Positions 51,410 through 60,722 are shown, numbered from the stretch's first letter. The stretch: DNA of 64,000 nt from Wansuia hejianensis (GCF_014337215.1 NZ_CP060635.1:3357501-3421500), one strand, 5' to 3'. Notes: a model not told the origin generated them from the letters alone. A program made the numbers and translations.

Positions 51410-52451
51410 AAGGGCAGCGTTGCTTTTGGTGTTTTGCCTGTGTCTGGCCCTGGCCTTGCCCGTGTCTGCGGATAGCGGGGAACTGTTCCGGACAGAGCGC
51501 TACACGGTACAGTCAAAAGAGGGTGCTTATCAAAAGGAAGGACTGTTTCAGGAACGTATAACGGAAAGTGGGAGGACCTGGCAGTTGACAGACGTTACTT
51601 ATGAAGTGGAAGAAACTCGGCCGGTGACAGAAGAGGAAACGGTGGCGCAGACCGTGACCAGCGATCCGGTCCCGTCCTCGGAGGATCTGCGCCCGCCGGA
51701 GCACTTGACCAAAGAGGGGATCCTCTGGGAGCTTTCAGACGTCAGCTATGCGGATACAATTCTTCAAGAAGCACATACGCAGGAAGTGGAAGCACAGGAA
51801 GCGTATGGGCCGGGGATCGATCCGGAGATGATTCTACGGACAAAGGAAGTCACAGTAACGGATGAGGTGACGGGCGAAGAAGTAACAATCTCTTGTGAGC
51901 TGTACCGTGTGGAGGAATCCGGCTGGCAGACCGTATACGAAACGCTGCCGCTCATCTTTTACGAGTATGACGCGGGAGGTTATCTGTTCACGGGGCAGGT
52001 TATTGCTCCCAATGACCAGGCACCGGCGCTTGCCGGGTATGAGACAGCGCTTTTAGAGGAAGCCGGTTATGACCCGGCTGTCTGGACAGTTACAGGCTAT
52101 GCCTGGGCCGGGGAGCCTTATTACCTGGACGGACAGTTGGTCCGTGAGGGATCCGCGTCCGTGGAAAGCCTGCAACCGGTCTATATGGCGTATTATTCCG
52201 GGAGCATCCAGACAGAGGAAAAAAGAGGTGTTTATTATAACGCAGTCTATACAAGGATGAAGAAGCGGGAGATACCGGGGCAGAAGGAGTATGCTGTACT
52301 GGCGACAGCACGCTATGTCCGTGAGAGAGAGAACATTTGGAAGCCTCTTGCCATTGGCATTGGTATTGTGACCCTGGCCGTACTTGCTGTCCTGATCTTG
52401 TACGTCTTGGCAAAGAAAAGTCTGCAAATAAAAAGTCAAGCAGAAATTTGA
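51393..52451 (+). CDS. Membrane-anchored surface protein of the fibre module
   Basis: 352 residues: signal peptide (LLLVFCLCLALALPVSA), an extracellular part of about 270 residues with beta-like repeats (ERYTVQSKEG, WQLTDVTYEVEETRP, WELSDVSYADTIL) and a C-terminal membrane segment (PLAIGIGIVTLAVLAVLILYVLA) with a short basic tail. It starts 17 bases before the end of the giant protein gene, so translation is coupled. Not a known enzyme family; probably a structural or assembly partner of the fibres. Unsure. Confidence 0.6.
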   Translation: MKRRNRRAALLLVFCLCLALALPVSADSGELFRTERYTVQSKEGAYQKEGLFQERITESGRTWQLTDVTYEVEETRPVTEEETVAQTVTSDPVPSSEDLRPPEHLTKEGILWELSDVSYADTILQEAHTQEVEAQEAYGPGIDPEMILRTKEVTVTDEVTGEEVTISCELYRVEESGWQTVYETLPLIFYEYDAGGYLFTGQVIAPNDQAPALAGYETALLEEAGYDPAVWTVTGYAWAGEPYYLDGQLVREGSASVESLQPVYMAYYSGSIQTEEKRGVYYNAVYTRMKKREIPGQKEYAVLATARYVRERENIWKPLAIGIGIVTLAVLAVLILYVLAKKSLQIKSQAEI

Positions 52452-52541
52452 GAACTTTGAAAAATTTATACAGGTTGAATTAAAAGTACAAAAACCAGAC
52501 CACCGCAGGACGTTGGTCTGACAAAGATATGAAAGCTGGGC

Positions 52542-53759
52542 TTAGTTTTCTCCCGTTTCGGGCAGTGATGCGAAGTATTCCCGTACCCGTCCGTAATAAA
52601 TACGGAGAAACTTGTTTGCGCCGGCAGTCATGTAGACGTAGTAAGGCTTGCCCTGAGCACGTTTTTTATCCATAAAGACGTAAACGGGGTCGTCAATGGG
52701 CGAACGCTTGATTAGCCCGTCCATGATCTGAAAGAGCGTCCTTCGCAAATGGGGAGAACCTTTCTTTGAGGTACGCACGCTCTTCTGGACGTGTTTGCCG
52801 GAATCGTTCTTTCCGGGATCGACGCCCGCAAAGGCTGTTAGGGCTTCCCGGTGCGTGAAACGCGTCACGTCCCCGATCTCAGCCATAAGCTGCGGACCAA
52901 GGGTAGAGCCGACGCCGTTCATTGCCATGACAACGGGATATTCCGGTAGAGCAGAAGCGGTTTCGTCCATCTTTATCCGAAGGTTTTCCACGGTTTCGGA
53001 AGCGGTGTTTAGCATGGCGACAGCCTGCCGGATGAGCATTTTCGTGTTGTCATCTTTCGGGAACACGGCAATGAGGTCGCAGGAAGCCTCGTAGACTTTC
53101 TCCGCTTTCTCCGCACTGAAATTGTAACCCTTGTGCTTGCACCATTTCCGATAGTGCTCCGTAAAGGCGGAAAGGGATTTTCCCCGGACACAGTCCACAT
53201 GCCAGTAGGTGTAAACAAAATCCACCCATTTCTGGCTGCCGTCGCTGCGGGCGGGACTGTCAAAGAGGTCGTTCGCGCCCGGGTAAGACTGGTCGAGCAG
53301 TGCAATGAGGTTGTTCTTCATGGCAGTTTTCTGTGCCATAAAGAAGCTGAACTGCCGGTTCATTGTTTTGAGTTGGTTGCGTGTTTTATCCATGCTTCCA
53401 TATTGCTTCAGTTTTGCCCATCGGTCAAGAGTATATCGTGCGATTTTTTTGGAATCCGCCTTGTCCGTCTTGGGAGAGCGGAGGGAATCATCAGCGAAAT
53501 CCCTGATGAGGACAGGATTTACGGCACTGACAAAGATGCCGGCGTCGGAAAGCCAGGCGGCAAGCGGCTCGTAGTATCTGCCCGTGTGTTCCATGCAGGC
53601 TTTTGTCTCGCCGTCAAGGCTTTGGATTTGTTTGATTAATTCATTGATGGCGGACTTGGTGTGTGGGATGTCGCGGGGCGGCATGAGGACCACATCGCCT
53701 GGTCTGCGGATCGTAACGGTGCTTTTGCCTTTGGAAACATCAATACCAACAGCGTTCAT
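52542..53759 (-). CDS. IS110-family transposase (DEDD type)
   Basis: 405 residues. The N-terminal DEDD domain opens NAVGIDVSKGKSTVTI, includes CMEHTGRYYEPLAAWL, and has KTDKADSKKIARY. The C-terminal Transposase_20 part has GVGSTLGPQLMAEIGDVTRF and ALTAFAGVDPGKNDSG. The family uses an element-encoded bridge (seek) RNA to pair the two recombination sites. Apparently complete; start ATG 53759 has AAGGAG upstream on the minus strand. Confidence 0.92.
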   Translation of the reverse strand: MNAVGIDVSKGKSTVTIRRPGDVVLMPPRDIPHTKSAINELIKQIQSLDGETKACMEHTGRYYEPLAAWLSDAGIFVSAVNPVLIRDFADDSLRSPKTDKADSKKIARYTLDRWAKLKQYGSMDKTRNQLKTMNRQFSFFMAQKTAMKNNLIALLDQSYPGANDLFDSPARSDGSQKWVDFVYTYWHVDCVRGKSLSAFTEHYRKWCKHKGYNFSAEKAEKVYEASCDLIAVFPKDDNTKMLIRQAVAMLNTASETVENLRIKMDETASALPEYPVVMAMNGVGSTLGPQLMAEIGDVTRFTHREALTAFAGVDPGKNDSGKHVQKSVRTSKKGSPHLRRTLFQIMDGLIKRSPIDDPVYVFMDKKRAQGKPYYVYMTAGANKFLRIYYGRVREYFASLPETGEN

Positions 53760-53764
53760 AATGG

Positions 53765-53965
53765 ATACTCCTTTGTAAATGGATTAGCAATGGTCAATAC
53801 CAGTTTTCCCATTGCCTATTCAATCTACTGGGTGTTTCACACGAACGTCTCATGGTTCAACCTGCGTAAAACGAATGCTGCGAATGAGGGGGCTGGTTGG
53901 CTGACTTTTCTACGGACGTAAAGTCCTGAAAGGAAGGAGGCCAGACCTATTGCCATACTCATTCT
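53765..53965 (-). ncRNA. Probable bridge RNA region of the IS110 element
   Basis: About 200 non-coding bases immediately upstream of the transposase. In the IS110 group the left end encodes an RNA whose loops pair with the target and donor sites. The region has local inverted repeats such as GGCCAGACC near 53940 and GGACGTAAAGTCC near 53914-53926. Boundaries and guide loops cannot be set by eye. Confidence 0.45.
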
Positions 53966-54061
53966 AACAGCTTAAGCAACAAGATGGATAATTCCTTACT
54001 GGCTGTAAGGGGTATTAACCATAAATATATTGTAGTAGAAAGGAAGAGAGAGGAAAACAGA

Positions 54062-54289
54062 ATGGATAAATTTGCTGAGAACTTAAACAACATCTGTACG
54101 GCGGCAATCCCCTATGTGTGGGTTTTGGTAGTAGTGGCATTAATGGTCACTGGAATTATGCTGATTATTCCATCAGAGCGGGTGCATCATAGTGCGCTCA
54201 AAGCACTACCATTTATCGTTCTTGGCAGTATTATCGCCATGGGCGCTGTCTACCTGGGGAAATGGCTGACCGGATTAATTGCATTTTAA
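54062..54289 (+). CDS. VirB2/TrbC-like small pilin-type membrane protein
   Basis: 75 residues with two hydrophobic segments (PYVWVLVVVALMVTGIMLII and ALPFIVLGSIIAMGAVYLG), typical of the VirB2-like small proteins at the start of Gram-positive type IV secretion gene sets. ATG 54062 is chosen with AGAGAGG upstream; the extended frame to 53984 begins in the IS110 flank. First transfer gene after the insertion. Confidence 0.72.
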   Translation: MDKFAENLNNICTAAIPYVWVLVVVALMVTGIMLIIPSERVHHSALKALPFIVLGSIIAMGAVYLGKWLTGLIAF

Positions 54290-54305
54290 TATTGAGGTGA
54301 AGAAA

Positions 54306-54449
54306 ATGAATGAAGAGAGAAGGCAAAAAACAGAGTTTGAAAAACAAAATTGGAAATCTGAAATAACCACGGTAGAAAGGAAAAAACGACTGACGGAGTA
54401 TAGCAGCCACATAAAGAACACAACAGATAAAAAATCAACAGGGGAGTAA
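54306..54449 (+). CDS. Small charged protein (47 residues)
   Basis: A 47-residue frame, MNEERRQKTEFEKQNW..., very rich in Lys and Glu, with GAGGTGA before its ATG and TAA at 54447-54449, and the next gene starting six bases later. Tight spacing in the transfer operon and the RBS argue for a real gene. No family was recognised. Confidence 0.5.
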   Translation: MNEERRQKTEFEKQNWKSEITTVERKKRLTEYSSHIKNTTDKKSTGE

Positions 54450-54454
54450 AGAAG

Positions 54455-55159
54455 ATGGAAAAAAATAGTATTGGCATGAGCAGGGAAGAATTTCTCGAAT
54501 CTTCCAGACTGCGGCCGTGCAGCCTGGAAGCTGCAGAACATGAATATTCCGATTTGCCATCTTTTACGTATGATGGCTTAGCATTTGTTCCATATTTAAA
54601 ATTATCGGACGACACAACGGCGATGATACGGCATGGTTCGTGGTTGCTGGACAGCCTGCATATCGAAAGAGAAGAATGGCTGCAAATAGCAAAGGAAAAC
54701 GACCAAAACAGAAAACCGGTATTACGAACCCTTGGAGGCATTATCCAAGAAATTTTACCGGAAACGGACACAAGCTATCTGAATGAACTGCCTCAAAAGG
54801 ATATGCTTTATTATTTTTCTTATGAGGATATGTATGGTGCAACCGTTATATTAAATCAAAAAGCTATGGATGCTGCCGCAGAATCACTGAAACGAAAAAG
54901 CCTATATTTGCTGCCATCTAGTGCACATGAGCTGTTGATTGCACCCAACGGGGCAGATCCAAAAGAATTACAGAAAATTGTAGCCGAAGTGAACCGATCA
55001 GGTTGTGTAAAACCAGAGGACGTATTGTCAGACAGCATCTACCAGTACCATCCAATCACAAAAGATATGAAACGGTATGATGGAAGAAAGTGGATCCGTG
55101 ATGTACACGAGAAACAGTTTTCGGACAGAAAACGTGATGATAAGGACATAGAATTGTAG
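54455..55159 (+). CDS. DUF5688-like protein of conjugative elements
   Basis: 234 residues, soluble, with the pattern ETDTSYLNELPQKDMLYYF and SLYLLPSSAHELLIAP, as in the DUF5688 proteins of clostridial integrative elements. No enzymatic motif is visible. It lies between the small pilin-type gene and ArdC in the transfer operon. Function is unknown; the family name rests on resemblance of the central and C-terminal parts. Confidence 0.6.
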   Translation: MEKNSIGMSREEFLESSRLRPCSLEAAEHEYSDLPSFTYDGLAFVPYLKLSDDTTAMIRHGSWLLDSLHIEREEWLQIAKENDQNRKPVLRTLGGIIQEILPETDTSYLNELPQKDMLYYFSYEDMYGATVILNQKAMDAAAESLKRKSLYLLPSSAHELLIAPNGADPKELQKIVAEVNRSGCVKPEDVLSDSIYQYHPITKDMKRYDGRKWIRDVHEKQFSDRKRDDKDIEL

Positions 55160-55183
55160 TCAGCACGAGAAACTGGAGGGATT

Positions 55184-56260
55184 ATGGCTCAGAAGACAAA
55201 TTCCGGGAAAACCCGGCAGGAAAAAATTGAAGCAATTACAGCCAAGTTGGAAAAAGGGATTCATGATTTTTTTGAAGGCGGACAGTTTCAGACATATTTG
55301 AAAACATTGTCAAAATTCCATCAGTACAGTCTGAATAACCAAATTATGATTGCAATGCAGCGTCCTGACGCCAGCTATGTAGCAGGATTTCGGGCATGGG
55401 AAGAAAAATTTGCTCGCCATGTAAAAAAAGGTGAAAAAGGGATTCAGATTTTGGCACCAATTGTCCGGAATGAAAAGGATGAAGTAACCGGTGAAATAAA
55501 AAACACTTGGATAGCCGGCTTTCGGCCCACATGGGTATTTGATATATCGCAGACGGTGGGGGCACCACTTCCACAGATATGTAAGCGACTAGATACAAAT
55601 GTCCTTGATTTCAATGAAAAAAAGCAAATTTTGTGTGCGATTTCCCCTGTACCGGTCACGTTTGAGATGTTTTCAGGCGAAGCGTATGGCTATTACCGTA
55701 AAAAAGAAAATAGAATAGTCGTTAAGTCTGAACTTCCGGAAGCCCAGACGCTTAAAACTCTTGTCCATGAAATTGCCCATGCCCATATGCACAAGGATAC
55801 CGAAAAGCCTAGGGATGTAAAGGAAGTGGAAGCGGAAGCTGTGGCCTATACCGTATGCAGCTATTATGGCTTAGATACGTCAGATTATTCTTTTGGTTAT
55901 GTGGCAGCCTGGAGCTGTGGGAAGGAACTGGAGGAGCTTCGGGGAAGCATGCAAGATATACATACTGGTGCGTCAGATCTTATTCATGCAATTGAAAAAG
56001 AAATGGTGCGCGTAAAAAGCATGGAAAAGGAAAAGCTTCCTGTTGTGGGGCAGCCCGCCGCCGGCCGGATAAAGTACATCATTCAGCCTATTACCGGGGA
56101 GAAGCCCACGCAGCTGCAGACCAGGGAGCAGATCAAAGAGTCTGTAAAAGGGCCCAATTTAGCAATTGCACCTGGCGGGGAGCATACGGGGCATGTGGCG
56201 CCAAAATGGAAAAATGTGAAGCAAAAAGAAAAACAATGGGAGGAGGAAATTGAGGTTTGA
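55184..56260 (+). CDS. ArdC-family ssDNA-binding/antirestriction protein
   Basis: 358 residues. The N-terminal ArdC domain (LEKGIHDFFEGGQFQTYLK, then SLNNQIMIAMQRPDASYVAG and KKGEKGIQILAPI) binds single-stranded DNA. A zinc metallopeptidase-like motif HEIAHAHMH follows near residue 195. The C-terminal part is low-complexity and charged. In conjugative elements it protects incoming DNA and may act on host proteins. Start ATG 55184; ends overlapping the next gene by four bases. Confidence 0.88.
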   Translation: MAQKTNSGKTRQEKIEAITAKLEKGIHDFFEGGQFQTYLKTLSKFHQYSLNNQIMIAMQRPDASYVAGFRAWEEKFARHVKKGEKGIQILAPIVRNEKDEVTGEIKNTWIAGFRPTWVFDISQTVGAPLPQICKRLDTNVLDFNEKKQILCAISPVPVTFEMFSGEAYGYYRKKENRIVVKSELPEAQTLKTLVHEIAHAHMHKDTEKPRDVKEVEAEAVAYTVCSYYGLDTSDYSFGYVAAWSCGKELEELRGSMQDIHTGASDLIHAIEKEMVRVKSMEKEKLPVVGQPAAGRIKYIIQPITGEKPTQLQTREQIKESVKGPNLAIAPGGEHTGHVAPKWKNVKQKEKQWEEEIEV

Positions 56261-56541
56261 ACGGATTACTGGAAGAACTTGCGGCGCGGATGGGATGCAT
56301 GTATCTGTCAGATCTTACAGAAAAACCCTTTCAGGAGATCCAAAGGACAATTTCCGATCTTTCAATTAACCAGTATTCGGCAAAAGAATGGGTGGATGCG
56401 GTGCAGTATTTGACGAATCAGATACATGACCATGGGCAGACAGCCCAATATCTCCTTAGGAAACATAGTGAGCTGCCTATAACGAAGCAGGAAAAACTGG
56501 AGGTAAAGGAAAATGGGCGGTATTGCGGGAAATATAAGTAG
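56257..56541 (+). CDS. Small protein of the transfer operon, TTG start
   Basis: 94 residues beginning at TTG 56257, which overlaps the ArdC stop (TTGA) and has GGAGGAGG upstream, so re-initiation is likely. The chain is helical and charged (MGCMYLSDLTEKPFQEIQRT, DLSINQYSAKEWVDAVQYL). Its end overlaps the next gene by 29 bases. Not recognised; common position for a small helper of the VirB6-like protein. Confidence 0.6.
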   Translation: MNGLLEELAARMGCMYLSDLTEKPFQEIQRTISDLSINQYSAKEWVDAVQYLTNQIHDHGQTAQYLLRKHSELPITKQEKLEVKENGRYCGKYK

Positions 56542-58579
56542 CATTACGGTAGAAGCACTGCTTCCATATATATACTTATGGGTTGATAACCAATGGCTTC
56601 TGAATACTAACAGCTTTTTTATGAGTATTTTACGGGCGGTTGGTTGGCAGATCTCAAAATGGCTTACAGCGTTGGCAACAACATGCGCAAAAATATATGA
56701 TTTGGCTTTTTCGTTTGTTGATTTTTCAGCGTTCCAGCCCGTCCAGGATTTTGTTAATTCCTTTCAGCCGGTCATTGCTGCAATCATTGCGGTTTCGTTG
56801 TTTGCAGTTGGGGTGATGCTGATTTTTCAGCATGACCGTAAGCCTAAAATTGCAATTAACATATGTCTCGCGGTGCTGGTAATCAGTTCTACGACCTATG
56901 TCTTGCAGCTAATGAACAATGTATTGTTGGCTGGGAAAGATGCGATCGTGGGATCTAATTCCACAACGCCTATTTATGATACGGTAGCATCCAATGTCTA
57001 TGATTTGATCTATATCGACGAGCAGGTGGGCCTCGCTAACCTGACAGGAAACAAAGCGGATTATCCGGCATATGACACAATCACGCCCAAAGAACTGGCT
57101 GCAATTGACCCCGCGGAAGTCATTAATTTTAATACAAATAGGATGGCAACCGAGGAAGCAAATGTAATTTTGAAATATAAATTGGTATACAACCATGGCA
57201 AGGACTATGGGTTGGAAGAAGTGTACAACGGATTCGGTTGGAACTCGGCAGACGACAATGATTGGTTCAATGGGTTTTATTATCGTTATAGTATAGATTG
57301 GTGGCCAATGTATCTGTCGCTTATCAGCCTATGTCTGGTATACCTGCTTATGGGGTATAAGGTATTCCGGATTCTATTTGAAGTGGGGGTGTATCGAATC
57401 ATTGCGCTTGTGATGTCAGCCAATCTTTCCAATTCCCAGAAAGCCCTGCAGATACTGGATGCGATTAAAAATTCCTACATCGTCCTGTTGATTACCTGCG
57501 TGCTTTTAAAGTTTTATAGTCTGGGAGCAAAATTTATTAACCAGAGTGCCATTATTAATAATGGATTTGTCAAAGGAATCTTTCTTATATTTTTGGCTAT
57601 GGCGGTCATTGATGGACCTAACCTGATCCAGCATCTGTTCGGTATCGATGCAGGTCTGTCCTCCGGAATGGGACGGATGGCTGTCGGTTATCATATGGCG
57701 AGTAATGCTGGGAGTGGCGCGGCGTCACTGATCAGCAAGACGATTCAGAAAACTGGGAACATGATCAAAGGGGCTGCCGGTAAAAACAGCCCGGCAGGAT
57801 CAGAGCGGATGGGAAGCGATAAAAGCAATCTGAATGGCCTGAACCATGGTGGAACCACTGGCAGTCCAAATTTAAGAGGTTCCGGCGGTAATTCCCTAGG
57901 CTCTCCTGGGAACGGTCCGGACGGAACTCCGGGAGGGCTGGCAGGCGCAAGGCAGACAAGCACCGGGAATGCAGCTGCATATGTTGGAGCGGGTGTGGAT
58001 GCAGGAACTCTGGGAAACGAAAATGCATCCGGAATGCAAGGTGCTTCCGGTTCGAAAAAAAATGACTTATCTGGAGCTACTGGTTACGGGAATGCCGAAT
58101 CGGTACAAGGTACCGATGAAAACAGCAGCATACAGAATCAAGAAACCGGATCCGACCTCTCAAGGGAAACAGAAGAAAATGAAAAAACGTTTGGCAGCTC
58201 CGGTGCACCGGATGAATCGGAACTAGAAGGAAACAGTAATCCCCTGGAAGGCCTGGATGCTTATGGACAGACTGGGCTGTATAATGAGCTCCCGCTTCAG
58301 GACGAAGCAGGCCTGCAAGAGACGAGAAAAGGCCCATCCCAGTTTGGCGGCCGCTTATTTAAGGAGCTATTTGCTGCTCGTCAGGAATCCTATCCAACAC
58401 AAGATTACACTGGTCAGATGCCGGAAGCTGAGCATGGAATATCCGGAAGCAGCTGGTTAATGGAAGAGTATCAGAGAGAACAGGAACAGAAGAACACGTT
58501 GCAAGACCCGGGAACAGTTCCGGATAAAAAAAATAACAGAGCAACGGTAAAGATGAAATGTTTTTGGAAGGAGGCGTAA
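56513..58579 (+). CDS. VirB6/TrbL-like conjugation membrane protein (pLS20_p028 type)
   Basis: 688 residues. About six to seven membrane segments lie in the first 430 residues (FQPVIAAIIAVSLFAVGVML, ICLAVLVISSTTYVLQL, MYLSLISLCLVYLLMGYKVF, SYIVLLITCVLLKFYSLG, FVKGIFLIFLAMAVIDGPN). A Gly/Ser/Asn-rich low-complexity cytoplasmic tail of about 250 residues follows. This is the layout of the polytopic inner-membrane pore protein of Gram-positive type IV systems. ATG 56513; RBS GGAGG-like sequence in the overlapping gene end. Confidence 0.78.
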   Translation: MGGIAGNISSITVEALLPYIYLWVDNQWLLNTNSFFMSILRAVGWQISKWLTALATTCAKIYDLAFSFVDFSAFQPVQDFVNSFQPVIAAIIAVSLFAVGVMLIFQHDRKPKIAINICLAVLVISSTTYVLQLMNNVLLAGKDAIVGSNSTTPIYDTVASNVYDLIYIDEQVGLANLTGNKADYPAYDTITPKELAAIDPAEVINFNTNRMATEEANVILKYKLVYNHGKDYGLEEVYNGFGWNSADDNDWFNGFYYRYSIDWWPMYLSLISLCLVYLLMGYKVFRILFEVGVYRIIALVMSANLSNSQKALQILDAIKNSYIVLLITCVLLKFYSLGAKFINQSAIINNGFVKGIFLIFLAMAVIDGPNLIQHLFGIDAGLSSGMGRMAVGYHMASNAGSGAASLISKTIQKTGNMIKGAAGKNSPAGSERMGSDKSNLNGLNHGGTTGSPNLRGSGGNSLGSPGNGPDGTPGGLAGARQTSTGNAAAYVGAGVDAGTLGNENASGMQGASGSKKNDLSGATGYGNAESVQGTDENSSIQNQETGSDLSRETEENEKTFGSSGAPDESELEGNSNPLEGLDAYGQTGLYNELPLQDEAGLQETRKGPSQFGGRLFKELFAARQESYPTQDYTGQMPEAEHGISGSSWLMEEYQREQEQKNTLQDPGTVPDKKNNRATVKMKCFWKEA

Positions 58580-58581
58580 GC

Positions 58582-58896
58582 ATGAGATATCTTGTTACCC
58601 AGGAAATCAAGTCCCCCTCAAAAGTGGGGAAAGGATTGTATGTTCAGGATTTTTTCTTCCTGATTATTTATGGCGGGCTTTCTGTTGTGTCTTCCGGATT
58701 GGTCAATGGGAGCTTATTGCTCCCTTATGGAATTTTCTCCGGCTGTATGGCTTTGGGATTAACGGCATCTTCGGCAAAAAACCGAAAACGGCGGAACCTG
58801 CAGAGCATGATTTTATATATCCGGAAATCCAGATCAGTTTATAATCCAATCCAATGCCCACTGAAAAAAGAGGAGGGACTGGAAGGTGTTAGGTAA
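58582..58896 (+). CDS. VirB3-like small membrane protein (DUF5592-like)
   Basis: 104 residues: RYLVTQEIKSPSKVGKGLYV, then one or two membrane segments (FFFLIIYGGLSVVSSGLVNG, LLLPYGIFSGCMALGLTA) and a basic C-terminus. The size and the place just before VirB4 match the VirB3-type proteins of Gram-positive elements. ATG 58582 with GGAAGGAGG upstream. Overlaps the VirB4 start by 11 bases. Confidence 0.7.
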   Translation: MRYLVTQEIKSPSKVGKGLYVQDFFFLIIYGGLSVVSSGLVNGSLLLPYGIFSGCMALGLTASSAKNRKRRNLQSMILYIRKSRSVYNPIQCPLKKEEGLEGVR

Positions 58897-59444
58897 TTAT
58901 TTGATATTTGGCGTAGTGGTCTTTGCTGCCGCATTACTGGTGATTAGTATTGTATTCCTGCAGGAAAAGCGAAAGGATGCGTCCGCAAAGGCAAAAAAGG
59001 AAGCGAGTATAGAAATGGAAAGGGAGCCAGCGAAACGGGGCTGGAAAAGTCATTTCTGGGCTCCCCCGGCCCGGTCAGTGCTGGAACAGCTTCCGATTCA
59101 GTATTATGACGCAAAAGGTTATTATGTCCTAAAAGACGGAAGTAATCTGGATCTATTAATGATCCAGTCAAAGGATCTGGTCACCTCTTCTCCGGATGAG
59201 GTAGAGTTCGATTGCCTGAAGTTTGGAAAACTGTACAAGATTTACGGAAATGATCTCAAGCTTGTATCATTGAATTTTCCGTGTAACACGCTACATCAGC
59301 AGCTATATTTTAAGCAGAAGATGGTAAAGGCAGGAAACGAAGTGTACCGGCACTGGCTGCAGAAAAAGCTGAAAGAATTAGAGGCATTGGAAAAAACCCA
59401 TACCACTCGGGAGTTTTATCTTATGTTTGATATTGTCAATATTG
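58886..59444 (+). pseudogene. VirB4/TraE ATPase, N-terminal part, interrupted by IS3 element
   Basis: Starts at GTG 58886 (GAGGAGGG upstream). It holds the N-terminal membrane segment (YLIFGVVVFAAALLVISIVF), then the first part of the VirB4 N-domain (FDCLKFGKLYKIYGNDLKLVS). The reading frame ends shortly after the insertion at 59445. VirB4 drives pilus assembly and DNA transfer with energy from ATP; this half lacks the ATPase. The remainder lies at 60782-62582. Confidence 0.85.
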
Positions 59445-59475
59445 GTTGACACATTTATCTCAAAGATATCACTGC

Positions 59476-60384
59476 CTATGCAGCCTGTTCCAGAGATTGG
59501 TAGTATCTCTGTCGCTTAATTATCGGAGGAAGCCCACCGTTGGCAGAGCAGATCCTCCTGTTATTCCAGTAACTGATGAAGTATCTCCAAATGAGAACCT
59601 TCAGTTCCTCTATGGTCATAGTCTCCGTATTGTAGCGGTCATAGAGAAGCTCACTTTTCATTCTGGCCCACATGCTTTCGCATCGGGCATTATCGTGGCA
59701 CCTGCCACCAGCACTGTTCATGCTTTGAATAATACCGTATTTAGCAAGAGCCTTACGATAAGTTTCACTGGTATATTGTGTTCCTCTGTCAGAGTGTACA
59801 ATAGCCCCTCGCAGATCAGGATATGCCAGATAGGCATTATCCAGGGTATGCTCACACAACGTTGCTTTCATGTTGGTTTCCATTGCCAGACCAAGGACAC
59901 CGGAATCAAAGCAGTCAAAGATAGCTGAAACATACAGTTTCCCATCTTTAGCCTTGATTTCTGTAATGTCAGTTACACATTTTTCAAGTGGCTTGTCGGA
60001 TTTGAAATCTCGCTTCAGAAGATCATCTGACTTACGAGCTTCCCGATCAGCCTTGGTAATACCATTCGGCTTACGCTTTGGTTGATGACTAAGGCCTATT
60101 TCATCCATGACCCTGTAGACGGTTCGCTCACTGGGAATCTTGAGTCCTTCCGGTTTCTTAAGGAGAAGTGCCTGATACATGCGAATGCGCCCATATGTAT
60201 CATTGTATTCATCTTCAGTATGGATTGCTATCATAGCATCAGCGAGATCCTGATATTTCCAGGGCCGGTCTTTATTAGCAAGATATTTGTAGAACCCCTG
60301 GCGGCTGACACCAAGCATCCGGCAATAGAATGAGAGTTTTCCCTTAATCGCGCCGTCTTCCGTTTTTATGGCAATGAACATCAT
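59476..60384 (-). CDS. IS3-family transposase OrfB (DDE)
   Basis: 302 residues of the integrase-type transposase. HTH_21 region (FYCRMLGVSRQGFYKYLANK), then the DDE triad: Asp in CVTDITEI, Asp in IVHSDRGTQYTS and Glu in ARCESMWARMK. ATG 60384 overlaps the orfA stop (ATGA), so translation seems coupled here rather than made by a classical frameshift, although OrfAB fusion cannot be excluded. Complete frame, so the element may be active. Confidence 0.92.
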   Translation of the reverse strand: MMFIAIKTEDGAIKGKLSFYCRMLGVSRQGFYKYLANKDRPWKYQDLADAMIAIHTEDEYNDTYGRIRMYQALLLKKPEGLKIPSERTVYRVMDEIGLSHQPKRKPNGITKADREARKSDDLLKRDFKSDKPLEKCVTDITEIKAKDGKLYVSAIFDCFDSGVLGLAMETNMKATLCEHTLDNAYLAYPDLRGAIVHSDRGTQYTSETYRKALAKYGIIQSMNSAGGRCHDNARCESMWARMKSELLYDRYNTETMTIEELKVLIWRYFISYWNNRRICSANGGLPPIIKRQRYYQSLEQAA

Positions 60385-60722
60385 TCTTTGGTTCTTGCTG
60401 ACTTCCGACGGCTGGCTGCGAAAAAAGCACTTGCTTCCTCGAGAAATTCATTTTCCTCTTTTAGACGCCGGATTTCTTTATCCTGATCCTTAACACGTTT
60501 GCGGAGCATAGCAAGTTCCTCAGCGAGACTCATGGCACTTTCTGGAGTATGTGCACCGTCGCCAATATCCAATGTACCGGCTCTAACTGCTTTCAGCCAT
60601 GTATGGATGGTTCCTTCTGGAATACCTAATTCTTTGGCTGCCTTAGCACCGCCGATTTCTCTGGCAAGTTTGACAGCCTGGATCTTATATTCGTGGTCGT
60701 ATTTACGTTGAGTACGTGACAT
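60381..60722 (-). CDS. IS3-family OrfA helix-turn-helix protein
   Basis: 113 residues. The HTH_Tnp_1 domain is RKYDHEYKIQAVKLAREIG and GIPEGTIHTWLKAVR, followed by a leucine-zipper-like coiled coil (LAEELAMLRKRVKDQDKEIR). It binds the element ends. ATG 60722 is preferred, with AAGGAGG before it; a longer frame to 60755 has no RBS. Confidence 0.9.
   Translation of the reverse strand: MSRTQRKYDHEYKIQAVKLAREIGGAKAAKELGIPEGTIHTWLKAVRAGTLDIGDGAHTPESAMSLAEELAMLRKRVKDQDKEIRRLKEENEFLEEASAFFAASRRKSARTKE

Larger units (their letters stand above)
52490..53965 (-). mobile_element. IS110-family insertion (bounds approximate)
   Basis: Separates the fibre module from the VirB2-like gene. It carries one transposase gene on the minus strand and, upstream of it, a long non-coding end. 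IS110 elements have no terminal repeats, so edges are set from coding context: a hairpin CAGACCA/TGGTCTG at 52496-52520 marks the downstream side, and the non-coding upstream side reaches about 53965. Confidence 0.6.
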
